The notes below the pieces were generated by a model. That model was given only the letters and a program-made list of their open reading frames with translations. It was not told where the DNA came from and did no database searches. From NCBI GenBank assembly GCA_900555635.1, contig USLU01000008.1:1-64000 (forward strand): a stretch of 64,000 nt of DNA, read 5' to 3'. This document shows, piece after piece, positions 1 to 8,284 of this stretch. Position 1 is the stretch's first letter; every line of letters starts with the position of its first letter. The translations under genes were made by a program, and so were the position numbers. The DNA is from an uncultured Bacteroides sp. GTDB taxonomy: Bacteria > Bacteroidota > Bacteroidia > Bacteroidales > Bacteroidaceae.

Positions 1-105
1 ATTTTTATAGTCAACGAAAAAAAAGAAGGTGCATCGTGCATTACGACACACCTCCGACAGGTCTCTGCTTCGTATATCAAGTTCCTCTTAATACCATTAG
101 CATCT

Positions 106-657
106 TTACTTTTGCTTATTTAAGATATATAGCATCCCAGTTTCACAATCAGTGTTCAGGTAGATCCCATGTTGAAATAATAGATATATCAAATATTTTT
201 CTTCAGGATATGATAAGTGAACAGAAAGTACACCTTTCTTATTAAAGAATTTAGAAAGAAGATTTTCTATTTTTCTATTATAAATTGAATCTATGTATGA
301 CTGCGGCTTAACCCAATAATTCATTTCTTCTAGTGAGTGAAAAGTAATGCTGTCAATGTCTAATGTTCGTTCTAATAAAATTGGAAAAAGTTCATATCGA
401 TATTTTTTATCGGCTAATTCACTGAATAAGTACATATCCCCTTCTCTTGGCACTATGGAGTATATACTGTCTTTGTATCTTATATTCATTGCGACGTACG
501 GACTCTGCCAGGTGGAATCAATAATCATATTATCATATTTCTCATTTGTTTTATGCTTGCACATTACAAATAAGGTACTGAGACTCAATATTAGAATGGT
601 CTTATTCCAATAACTTCTGTGGTATTTTTTTTCCACTATATTCAATCCTTTTTGCAT
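106..657 (-). CDS. Putative lipoprotein, candidate orphan immunity protein
   Basis: I do not recognise a family. The 183-residue product begins with a basic stretch, then a hydrophobic segment ending in VMC (residues about 20-33), which resembles a lipoprotein signal. The rest is polar and rich in Tyr and Ile. I start it at the ATG at 655-657; an upstream GTG at 699 also keeps the frame open but would put 14 charged residues before the signal. It overlaps the 3' end of a small fragment (602-787) and is the last gene of an RHS toxin locus. In that setting exported small proteins are usually immunity proteins, so this is inferred from position only. The base composition is clearly more AT-rich than the RHS shell genes, as is usual for tips and immunity genes. 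Confidence 0.55.
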   Translation of the reverse strand: MQKGLNIVEKKYHRSYWNKTILILSLSTLFVMCKHKTNEKYDNMIIDSTWQSPYVAMNIRYKDSIYSIVPREGDMYLFSELADKKYRYELFPILLERTLDIDSITFHSLEEMNYWVKPQSYIDSIYNRKIENLLSKFFNKKGVLSVHLSYPEEKYLIYLLFQHGIYLNTDCETGMLYILNKQK

Positions 658-787
658 CTCCAGTTCTTTTTCTAATTTTATTTTCAGTATTAATAGCACG
701 AATTTCTCTCATAAATATTCCGTTTTCTATTACTTCATAAGACATACTCCCTTTGTCTGCGTCAGATGAATGCTCCGTCAGCCACAT
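602..787 (-). CDS. Small charged fragment, possible toxin-tip remnant
   Basis: A 61-residue frame with an ATG at 785-787 and no recognisable domain. The frame stays open about 17 codons further upstream and then meets a TGA, with no RHS core sequence before it. The product is rich in Lys, Arg and Glu (for example the stretch NKIRKRTGDAKR) and its stop lies inside the start region of the downstream lipoprotein gene. Overlap of a C-terminal fragment with a small lipoprotein gene matches the toxin-tip/immunity layout at 2213-3527, so I read it as a possible remnant of a displaced tip. It could equally be a chance frame. Confidence 0.3.
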   Translation of the reverse strand: MWLTEHSSDADKGSMSYEVIENGIFMREIRAINTENKIRKRTGDAKRIEYSGKKIPQKLLE

Positions 788-981
788 AATCCTCTGAATG
801 ACAAATTGATAATCGGCGTGTTGGGACTCAAATCTGTATCACAATGTCAATAGTCAGACTATGGGGCAAATGTAGTGAATTGTAAGATACGACGGTTCTC
901 TTTTTATTTTAATCTTTGGTAAGGTTTTTCCGGAAGTATTCTGCATCGTTCCTGATACGGGTACTTGTAACAAATGAAATC

Positions 982-1010
982 CCCTACTTATAACTTATAT
1001 ATAAGTAGGG
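982..1010 (-). terminator. Perfect 11-bp stem-loop
   Basis: CCCTACTTATA (982-992) pairs with TATAAGTAGGG (1000-1010) around a 7-nt loop. It lies about 80 bases past the stop of the minus-strand lipoprotein gene ending at 1091. It is probably a terminator or RNA-stabilising hairpin. Apart from this and the 50-nt repeat, I see no gene in 788-1090. Confidence 0.45.
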
Positions 1011-1032
1011 AACCATTAGTTTATCGAATCAG

Positions 1033-1082
1033 GAGATTCTCATATTCAGAAGCAGCGGATGAAGAACATCCGCTACGACGGG
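1033..1082 (-). repeat. 50-nt hairpin repeat, copy A
   Basis: This copy differs from copy B (2159-2208) at 4 of 50 positions. It contains the stem GCAGCGGATG (1052-1061), loop AAGAA and CATCCGCTAC (1067-1076), with one mismatch in the stem. It sits 8 bases beyond the stop codon of the gene ending at 1091, the same relative place as copy B behind the gene ending at 2213. It may act as a terminator or be a duplication scar. Confidence 0.75.
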
Positions 1083-1090
1083 AATGGCAA

Positions 1091-2110
1091 CTATTCAGCA
1101 TCCACCCATCTATCATAACTTTTTATTTCCTTTAATACTTCATTAACCCCTTCTTTGTAGAGATGGTATCCAACTCTGTCTTCAGGACTCACTACTCCAA
1201 AAATCCAGCTATAATTGCCAAATACAACGGGATGTTTAATATACTTCCCAACTTCAAACTGAAAATAAAAAGTAGAATCACGCATCAGATTATACAAATT
1301 GTACCAAGTCTTATCTTCGGGCAATACTTTAAAAAAAGAAGAATTAGGTGTACTTTCAAGCCAGAGATGTTGATAAAGTGTATCCTTGAAATTAAACTTA
1401 AGTGTATCTTTCCCATTTAGAACAGCGAAGAAAGGCTTGTTTTCTTCACTTTTTGCTTCTATAAAATATTCATCGTTATTATTATAATAATATATCTCCG
1501 CTCTGATAGCTTGAAGATGTTCTTTTAAAGAATCCTTCGACTTATTAGTATTATCCACGATCAAGTTATACTGTCCTAATATGAACCGAGGGGGATTCTT
1601 CTCATTGTTATCTTTAGAAAAGTATTTCCATAGTTTTGGAAAAGCATAAGTATAAAAATTAAATGTACGAGCATCAGCGTCAAGATAGTTAACTAATGAA
1701 TGTTTCTTTCCATCTTTTGAAACTCCTAAGAACCAGACATTCCGATGTATATCGTAAAATGTAGAATCTGTATCATTCTCAAAGTCTGTCATTTCTAGTA
1801 GTTTCTTATAGGATATATCAGACTGAGCTGTAGGACTTATAAAACATATAAATTGCCCCTTATATTCTATTACTTTTTCTGGTCTTTCCAAGCTCCATTC
1901 CTCAATCGGTATAACACTAGGCTCTATTTTATATATAGTGCCCAAGATATCAGATTTTATTTCATAAAGGATAATGTATTTAGAGATGATGTATCCTTCG
2001 TCTATCATCTTAATTACTTCTTGCATTGCTGTTGAAAATGCGGAAAGCTCTTTGTCAGGCTTACAACCTGACAAAGAGAAAAACAATATTATTAAAAATA
2101 AATATCTCAT
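1091..2110 (-). CDS. Lipoprotein in RHS locus, possible immunity protein
   Basis: A 339-residue protein with a textbook lipoprotein signal: hydrophobic residues 3-12, then the lipobox LSGC with Cys at about residue 16. No family is recognised. The body alternates aromatic and charged residues without repeats, like many Bacteroides surface or periplasmic lipoproteins. It starts about 100 bases after the stop of the neighbouring exported gene (2213-2761). Both genes are followed by the same 50-nt hairpin repeat, which suggests that the gene-plus-hairpin unit was duplicated or shuffled. By position in a toxin/immunity array it may be an immunity protein or a passenger of a lost tip. That is inference; only the lipoprotein signal and the repeat are seen directly. 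Confidence 0.7.
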   Translation of the reverse strand: MRYLFLIILFFSLSGCKPDKELSAFSTAMQEVIKMIDEGYIISKYIILYEIKSDILGTIYKIEPSVIPIEEWSLERPEKVIEYKGQFICFISPTAQSDISYKKLLEMTDFENDTDSTFYDIHRNVWFLGVSKDGKKHSLVNYLDADARTFNFYTYAFPKLWKYFSKDNNEKNPPRFILGQYNLIVDNTNKSKDSLKEHLQAIRAEIYYYNNNDEYFIEAKSEENKPFFAVLNGKDTLKFNFKDTLYQHLWLESTPNSSFFKVLPEDKTWYNLYNLMRDSTFYFQFEVGKYIKHPVVFGNYSWIFGVVSPEDRVGYHLYKEGVNEVLKEIKSYDRWVDAE

Positions 2111-2158
2111 AGCTATTATCTTTCTAATATATCACGGATATATTTTTGTAAATCCTCA

Positions 2159-2208
2159 GAGATCCTTATATTCAGAAGCAGCGGATGAAGAACATCCGCT
2201 GCGACAGG
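2159..2208 (-). repeat. 50-nt hairpin repeat, copy B
   Basis: This contains a perfect 10-bp stem, GCAGCGGATG (2179-2188) with CATCCGCTGC (2194-2203), around AAGAA. It lies 4 bases after the stop of the minus-strand gene at 2213. The stem is the right size for an intrinsic terminator, but no strong T-run follows, so termination is only probable. Confidence 0.75.
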
Positions 2209-2212
2209 TTTT

Positions 2213-2761
2213 TTATCTTATAAAGAAACGTCCCATTCTGAAATACCATTTTTCTGAATGTGCATTATTTGTTTTCTGCCACTTCCCTTCAGTAGATAAG
2301 AGAATTCTTTTGATCAATTTATCATAATTGTATTTGGAGTTATTATATCCTCTCCTTTCCACAATCTTTATTTCTTTGATTTTAAGTTTTCTGTCAAAAA
2401 GAATTGTGTACAGGCAAGAAGCATTCATTTCATTACCTTTATAGTTTGTCCAATAAAGGCTATCTTGATAATTCATTAATGATTCATTTCCATTCACATA
2501 CGAAATGTCTGTTGAAACTTCTTTAAACTCCTTTCTAAAGTAATAGGAAGTATAACTTTTAGAAGACTTCACTGTATCTAATGTTAATTTAAAAACAGGT
2601 AAAAAAGTTTCAACTTCAAAAAAGATAGTACTTTCTATCGTTCTATTTAGGGAACTTAAATCATCTGAATATATTATACTTTCATTTACTCTCTTATTTT
2701 GTCCATATAAAAATGGAGAAAGTAAAATAAGCATCAGAACAAGTTTAAATTTAATAATCAT
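2213..2761 (-). CDS. Exported protein, candidate immunity to the orphan HExxH tip
   Basis: A 182-residue product with a Sec signal peptide (hydrophobic residues 5-17, cleavage likely near LYGQ). No family is recognised. Its ATG lies inside the last codons of the orphan RHS tip (11-nt overlap), so the two would be translationally coupled. A small exported gene fused in this way to the 3' end of a polymorphic-toxin tip is usually the immunity gene. Export implies that the toxin would act in the periplasm or at the cell surface. The same layout, with a one-base gap, is seen at the intact toxin gene (5159/5161). Function is inferred from context alone. Confidence 0.65.
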   Translation of the reverse strand: MIIKFKLVLMLILLSPFLYGQNKRVNESIIYSDDLSSLNRTIESTIFFEVETFLPVFKLTLDTVKSSKSYTSYYFRKEFKEVSTDISYVNGNESLMNYQDSLYWTNYKGNEMNASCLYTILFDRKLKIKEIKIVERRGYNNSKYNYDKLIKRILLSTEGKWQKTNNAHSEKWYFRMGRFFIR

Positions 2762-3527
2762 ATCCTAATCTTTTTGACATTATATCCGATCTACTATCAT
2801 ATATAAAGTGATTAACACCTGGTTGTCCATGACTAAACGGTTTATTTCTCAAATACAAAATAACATGTCCAAACTCATGTGCAATCCCAACTGTTCGGTG
2901 ATTCAAGGTTCCATTTTTGTTAATTATGACTTGAGTATGGTTATTTACTGAACTTTTACCGGAAGGTAACTTTTTATCAGGTACCAATGTTTGACCTAAA
3001 TTGCCTTGAATATGTTTACCAAATGGAATTCCTATACGTGAATACTCTTCTTTCTGATATGAGGGGATTTCACTATCATTATCATCAAAAGGAGTACCAA
3101 AACCTTCTTCAACAGTTCTTCCGTTTATTTTATACGTATTCTTATCAGATAATGATAATTCTACCATCTTCTCACTACTGGCAATTTCAAATAAATCCTT
3201 TGAGAAAAAATCATTGCTGCTTTTTGCCTGTTTTTCAATTGAAGTTGGGTCTAATACACCATTATTGAACTGCATTTTTATATTTGTACCTTCCTGTAAT
3301 CCATTATAAATAGCTTCAATGGCTTCGGCTGTTACAATCAATAAACTGTCTCCGTTTATGTCAATTGTATTTATCGGATTATTTGCTCCATACTGATATG
3401 GCGATATAGAATGATACTTCTCAGCAAATCTATCATTGATGTGGAATCTTCCTATTGCCGCATCATAATGCCTTGCCCCATAATCATACCAGTTCAGCCC
3501 TTTCTTCGTATCCAGTTCCTTGCCATT
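2751..3527 (-). pseudogene. Orphan RHS core plus metallopeptidase-like tip
   Basis: An open frame of 258 codons with no proper start: it begins right after an in-frame TAA at 3528-3530. It encodes the end of the RHS core (GLNWYDYGARHYD..., then a core-closing NNPINTIDINGD) and then a variable tip of about 195 residues. Near the end the tip has AHEFGHVILY, a standard HExxH zinc-protease motif, with further His residues about 15 to 23 positions later. The first methionine-like start (3339-3341) is actually TTG and lies inside the tip. The tip resembles that of the intact RHS protein: both have G-TL-P-K, then VIINKN, then I-x-HE. I infer a displaced toxin cassette, silent unless recombined onto a working shell. 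Confidence 0.75.
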
Positions 3528-4499
3528 TTATTTGTAGGGTTGGATATTAATACTTGCAAAGATACCTCCGAAAGGATAGTAATGGTTGGTTTCCTCTACT
3601 GTTCCCGTTTGATTTATAACCACCCGGTTATTTCCTTGATGATCCTTCAAGTAGTAGTGATACTGCTGAGTGCCCGTCAGGTTCACATATCCTTCTTCAG
3701 TAAGCAGAAGCTTCTGAGTTCCATTTTCATAGATCACATTTCCGCAGTAATCCGTAGTAGTGGTATTACTGCCTATCTTATGAATAGTACGGAGTTTCGT
3801 TCCGTCAGCCGATAGGTATAGGTAATGCTACTTCTCTCACTGAAGGTTACTACGTTAGGCAAATTTAGCACATTATATGTAATTCTAGTAATACCTTTGT
3901 TTAAATCTTTAGTTAAATTTCCGTTGGCATCGTAGGCGTATTCTCCGGCGGCACTTGCACCATTCACGAAGGCAGTGTTGGTGCCATAGGCAGCGGTACT
4001 TACCGCATTATCCACTCGGCTCAGCTGGTTGCCTGCCAGTGTATAGGTCAGGTTATCCAGCAGTCCGTATGCGGAAGCTGAGGTCTGTCCGTAGCGTTGC
4101 AGGGTCTTGATGTTTCCGTTCTTGTCGTAGGTGGTTACATTTTCCGAAAACCGATTGTCGTTGGTGTTGATGCTTGCAGTTTCATCGTAAGTAGCGTTCT
4201 GCATTCTGTCTAGTACATCATACGAAAAATTATATCCACAGACGGTGCTTTCTGAGTCCGCTTTCCAAGTCATGCTGCTGATATTCCCGTTGTATCAGGC
4301 GGTACCTTCGTCTGTATTGTAGTACAGATTCTGCGTAAAGTGCAGTTTGGTACGGGCGCATGAGTCCGTCGTAGTAGGAGATATTATCCATATAGTAAGT
4401 ACTTATGCTGTTTAGTATCCAGTGAGTACGGATGTAACTCTGCGTACTGACCTGCGCTGTTTTTTTTTGAAAAACATAAGAAACTATCCTAACATGCAA
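3528..4499 (-). pseudogene. Decayed RHS shell with large internal deletion
   Basis: A broken copy of the neighbouring RHS gene (5161-8271). Reading 5'->3' on the minus strand, about 35 codons match the mature N-terminus (SYIRTH..., then NISYYDGLM). These join directly to sequence matching about residue 500 of the intact protein (TKLHFTQNLYYNT), so roughly 450 codons are missing. Further damage is a TGA just before YNGNISSMTWK (about 4292), a small deletion that shifts the frame near 3810, and a TAT-to-TAA change at 3528-3530. Parts are almost identical in DNA to the intact gene, including an 86-nt run at 3855-3940 equal to 6275-6360, so the copies are recent or are homogenised by recombination. 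Confidence 0.85.
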
Positions 4500-4526
4500 G
4501 ATACAGCATATCTGATGTTAGGATAG
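4484..4526 (-). terminator. Dispersed stem-loop CTATCCTAAC, copy 1
   Basis: CTATCCTAAC (4484-4493) pairs perfectly with GTTAGGATAG (4517-4526). The left arm is followed by ATGCAAG and the right arm by TAATT. The same arms and flanks recur at 44328-44365. Both copies lie about 35-80 bases beyond the stop of a minus-strand gene, so a terminator role is likely. It overlaps the start of the decayed RHS copy. Confidence 0.55.
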
Positions 4527-4607
4527 TAATTAAATAGATTCCTCTTAAATTAGTCAACCTATATTAGAAGGTGACTGGAAATATTTTTCTTTCATAGCCT
4601 GTATGCT

Positions 4608-5159
4608 TTAGGGTTTTAAAACATTCCTGAAAGATTCCCATAAAATTGCAATGATAGGAGATGAAAATGTAAATTTATTCTTTACTTCTTCAATCTCTAT
4701 ACCAGGACACTGTTTTAGTATTTCTTTTTCAGATACAATATTCAAATGAGACTGTATAGTAGATATAATAGTGGAAACTTCTACATTTTGATATATGAAG
4801 GTCATATAAAATGTCTCTTTGGGTTGAATTACTTTTCCGAAAGAAAAAAATATACTACCGGTAAAACTCTCAACGTTCCTATCACACATCCATTGATAAT
4901 AACTACCATTTAATTCAGAAGATGGTTTTTTAAAATAGTTCCTAACTTTTATAGAATCATTAGAAGATGAGTATTTCTTTTTACTGAACCAAAGCCAAAC
5001 CGGGTGATTTTCGTTATTAGTTATAATATAACTCAAATTTCCAACAAACTGATCATCCAAATAGAAATGGTTATCTTCTTTTTGTATCTTTATATCAGGG
5101 ACTTGTGCATAGCAAGTCCCTGATATAAGGAGAAATATAAATATAATGTCTAATCTCAT
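4608..5159 (-). CDS. Exported protein, candidate immunity to the intact RHS toxin
   Basis: A 183-residue protein with a Sec signal peptide (hydrophobic residues 5-17, likely cleavage after CYAQ). No family is recognised; the mature part looks like a beta-rich periplasmic protein. Its ATG (5157-5159) begins one base after the TGA of the RHS toxin gene (5161-5163), a TGATATG junction that implies translational coupling. By the rule for polymorphic toxins this is the immunity gene for the tip encoded just upstream. An exported immunity protein fits an exported peptidase-like toxin. A stem-loop follows at 4484-4526. Function is inferred from position. Confidence 0.7.
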   Translation of the reverse strand: MRLDIIFIFLLISGTCYAQVPDIKIQKEDNHFYLDDQFVGNLSYIITNNENHPVWLWFSKKKYSSSNDSIKVRNYFKKPSSELNGSYYQWMCDRNVESFTGSIFFSFGKVIQPKETFYMTFIYQNVEVSTIISTIQSHLNIVSEKEILKQCPGIEIEEVKNKFTFSSPIIAILWESFRNVLKP

Positions 5160-5160
5160 A

Positions 5161-8100
5161 TCATTGTTTTTTTATGTTTCTTATAGTTTCTTTACGAGAA
5201 CTGATAATCATATTTCGAAGTGGAATGTTCATTTCTTTAGAACCAGCAAATTGATGTGCTGATTTATGGCGATTTCCCGTTCGAACATACATTAAAGCAT
5301 GACCATTGGCTTCATGTCCATAAATCTCAGCACGACCATTTTCTGATAGATTTTTGTTAATGATAACTTCAATATTTGAATTACTGGAAGAATTTACTCC
5401 GCTTTCACCTTTTCCTGGTAAAAGAGTAACACCATTATTTCCCCCTTCACCTGTCGTCAGACCACTAGTATATTCAAAATTCTTATCAGCAAGAAATTCA
5501 TCGGCTTCTACATAATTCATTTTACTTTCTCGCGTATTTCCGTCATTATCAATATAGGAGTAAGAATCATCTAATCTAACAGATATATCATAATCTGAAT
5601 TTACTAATTCTTTCAGAGCATTAAAATTGCCACTTTCACTACTATAACTATTTAACAGTTCTTTATTTATATATCCGTTTTTATCTAAGCTAACGTATTT
5701 ACGCTCTTGTTTGGCTAAAGTATTTTGAATCATGGTTAATTCTTGCTCTCCGTAAGGTTTTACTTGCATACCATTTGGGTCAATGCTGTTCACTGGATTA
5801 TTCAAGCAATACGCATACGGATTTGTCGAATAATACTTCTCCGCCAACGTATCCACTGTTGTAAACCTTCCCAACACCGGATCATAATGCCTTGCACCAT
5901 AATCATACCAGTTCAGCCCTTTCTTGTTATCGTACTCCTTTCCGTTATACTTGTAAGGTTGAATGTTGGTACTTGCAAATACTCCTCCGAATGGATAGTA
6001 ATGATTCGTTTCCTCAACAGTGCCATTCTGATTGATGACCACCCGGTTATTCCCTTGGTGATCCTTCAAATAGTAGTGATACTGCTGAGTACCCGTCAGA
6101 TTCACATATCCCTCTTCGGTAAGTAGAAGTTTCTGAGTTCCATTTTCATAGATCACATTTCCGCAGTAGTCAGTGGTTGTGGTAGTACTGCCTATCTTAT
6201 GGACTGTTCTCAGCTTCGTGCCGTCTGCTCCATAAGTGTAGGTGATTGTACTTCCGTCACTGAAGGTTACTACATTAGGCAAATTTAGCACATTATATGT
6301 AATTCTAGTAATACCTTTGTTTAAATCTTTAGTTAAATTTCCGTTGGCATCGTAGGCGTACTCTCCGGCGGCACTTGCACCATTCACGAAGGCAGTGTTG
6401 ATGCCATAGGCGGCGGTACTTACCGCATCATCCACTCGGCTCAGCTGGTTGCCTGTCAGTGTATAGGTCAGGTTGTCCAGCAGTCCGTAAGTGGAGGTGG
6501 ATAATTGGCCGTAGCGCTGCAGGGTCTTGATGTTTCCGTTCTTGTCGTAGGCGGTGACGTTTTCACTGAACCGACCGGCATTGCTGTTGATGCTTGCAGT
6601 TTCTCCATAGGTTGCGTTCAGCATTCTGTCCATTCCGTCATAAGTGAACTTGTAACCTCTGATGGTGCTTTCATTGCCTGCCTTCCAGGTCATGCTGCTG
6701 ATGCTTCCGTTATACTTAGCTGCACCGATACCTGTGTTGTAGTACAGGTTTTGCGTGAACTTTGTACCGCTGATCCCCGTCAACCAGCTGCGTATATTAT
6801 AGGCATATGTCAGACTGTCGGCATATGTAGGCTTTTGTGCATAAGAAACATGATGTCGCTTTTGATATAGTCTTCCAAACTTGTCATACGTGGCATCATA
6901 CAGAGTAACTGTGGTACCTCCGAGCGTATGTTGTACTTTGCTTATCCTATCGACATGATCGTAGGTATAAGTGTATACTTCTGTGCGTGTAGTCTTTCCG
7001 TTTGCGGTATGCGTGTGTGTTACTGTTGCAGGCTTTCCGCTGAAGGTGTAAACGGTAGAAGTGATGTCGTAACCGCTAAGCAAATTGTTCTGTATGGACT
7101 TCACTACCTGCCCTTTGATGTCATAGTAGAAAGCCTTGTAGATTTTTGTGTTGCTGCTACCCAGTACTGTGGCTACACTACCTGTCAGATATCCTTTTCC
7201 GTTGGTGTTTCCTGCCGTATAGGTAGCGGTTGGGAAACCTGTAGTTCCAAGGAAAGAGTAACTATCATAGTAGTTTTGCACCAGTACCGTCTGGTTGGAG
7301 GACACGTTTTTCCCGGTACATTCTCCCTGTTGTGTCAGCCTTCCCAAGTTGTCGTACATATAGTACGTCCACTTTTGTGAGGAAATGGTGGTGGAGACGG
7401 CGCGTTGGTTGCCGTCCTGCGAGAAGGTTAGTCGATCTGCATTATCATAGGTGTACTCAATGTATTGTGCTCCCGGCATCTTCTTATAGATGCAGTTCCT
7501 GTGTCCGTCATACTTATATTGAAAGGCGTACAAGTCAAGGCTTGTGTTGCTTTGGTACATGGGTTGTAGCACAAAGCGGAGGTTGTTGAAGTCATCATAT
7601 ACATAATAGGTGTCATGCGCTTCGCTACCTTTCATCTGCCGGGTCAGTACCGTGCGATCCAGCTTGTCGGTGAAAGTATAGCTGATGTTCATATCCTCGT
7701 CCGTACTTTTCACCACATATAACTGCCCGGCAGGATAATTGCCGTTATTAATCGGTGTCCCTGCCGCACTCACACTATAGTTGATACAGTTCAAAGGTGA
7801 AGAAGTTGTATTGGTCAGATACTCCGTCTTTACCGCACGACCTGCGCTGTACCATGCCGCTCCGGGACCGTATTGCTGTGCTACTCGGTTCAGCGGTGAA
7901 GATTCATAGGCGGTTTGGTTATAAGGACGGGAGTCATTCCCGTAGTTTCCTGATGCATTACTTTTGAAAGTGGCTGGTGCTGTATAATCTCCGCTTGATA
8001 CAATTGGTAGCCATGCGTTCGTTTCACGTCCTGCATTGTCATACTCTTGTAGAGTGGCGAGATTGTTTCCGGTCTTCACACCGTTTTTTACAGATTTCTG

Positions 8101-8271
8101 TACGGTTTGGAATTGGCGACCCAAACCGTCGAAATAGCTGATATTGGCTATGTATGAATTTCCCGTTTCATTTAGCATTTGTCGCGTAAGAATATAATTC
8201 TGAAGGCTTTCTTGTGCACTTATAGCACAGGATAAGCATAATAATAAAATTAATAGCTTTAATCGTTTCAT
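5161..8271 (-). CDS. RHS-repeat toxin, C-terminal half with HExxGH peptidase-like tip
   Basis: A protein of 1036 residues from the ATG at 8269-8271. I prefer this start to the ATG at 8307 because it gives a clean Sec signal (residues 1-20, ending ISAQ) and lies 13 bases after the upstream stop, with an AAAGAAAA ribosome-site-like stretch. The body has many YD-type repeats (for example YEYDNAGR, YAYDANGNLT, YTYDHVDR). The RHS-associated core lies near residues 790-835 (GLNWYDYGARHYDPVLGRF, closing with IDPNGM). The variable tip is residues 836-1036 and contains VIINKN followed by GHEANGHALMY (His986, Glu987, His991), a HExxGH arrangement like that of M49-type metallopeptidases, with more His downstream. 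RHS shells enclose a C-terminal toxin; the toxic target here is unknown. Confidence 0.9.
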   Translation of the reverse strand: MKRLKLLILLLCLSCAISAQESLQNYILTRQMLNETGNSYIANISYFDGLGRQFQTVQKSVKNGVKTGNNLATLQEYDNAGRETNAWLPIVSSGDYTAPATFKSNASGNYGNDSRPYNQTAYESSPLNRVAQQYGPGAAWYSAGRAVKTEYLTNTTSSPLNCINYSVSAAGTPINNGNYPAGQLYVVKSTDEDMNISYTFTDKLDRTVLTRQMKGSEAHDTYYVYDDFNNLRFVLQPMYQSNTSLDLYAFQYKYDGHRNCIYKKMPGAQYIEYTYDNADRLTFSQDGNQRAVSTTISSQKWTYYMYDNLGRLTQQGECTGKNVSSNQTVLVQNYYDSYSFLGTTGFPTATYTAGNTNGKGYLTGSVATVLGSSNTKIYKAFYYDIKGQVVKSIQNNLLSGYDITSTVYTFSGKPATVTHTHTANGKTTRTEVYTYTYDHVDRISKVQHTLGGTTVTLYDATYDKFGRLYQKRHHVSYAQKPTYADSLTYAYNIRSWLTGISGTKFTQNLYYNTGIGAAKYNGSISSMTWKAGNESTIRGYKFTYDGMDRMLNATYGETASINSNAGRFSENVTAYDKNGNIKTLQRYGQLSTSTYGLLDNLTYTLTGNQLSRVDDAVSTAAYGINTAFVNGASAAGEYAYDANGNLTKDLNKGITRITYNVLNLPNVVTFSDGSTITYTYGADGTKLRTVHKIGSTTTTTDYCGNVIYENGTQKLLLTEEGYVNLTGTQQYHYYLKDHQGNNRVVINQNGTVEETNHYYPFGGVFASTNIQPYKYNGKEYDNKKGLNWYDYGARHYDPVLGRFTTVDTLAEKYYSTNPYAYCLNNPVNSIDPNGMQVKPYGEQELTMIQNTLAKQERKYVSLDKNGYINKELLNSYSSESGNFNALKELVNSDYDISVRLDDSYSYIDNDGNTRESKMNYVEADEFLADKNFEYTSGLTTGEGGNNGVTLLPGKGESGVNSSSNSNIEVIINKNLSENGRAEIYGHEANGHALMYVRTGNRHKSAHQFAGSKEMNIPLRNMIISSRKETIRNIKKQ

Positions 8272-8284
8272 GATGTTTTCTTTT

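Noticed and set aside
3339..3341. Independent start for the orphan tip
   Set aside because: The codon is TTG inside a frame that continues upstream through the RHS core, with no ribosome site seen.
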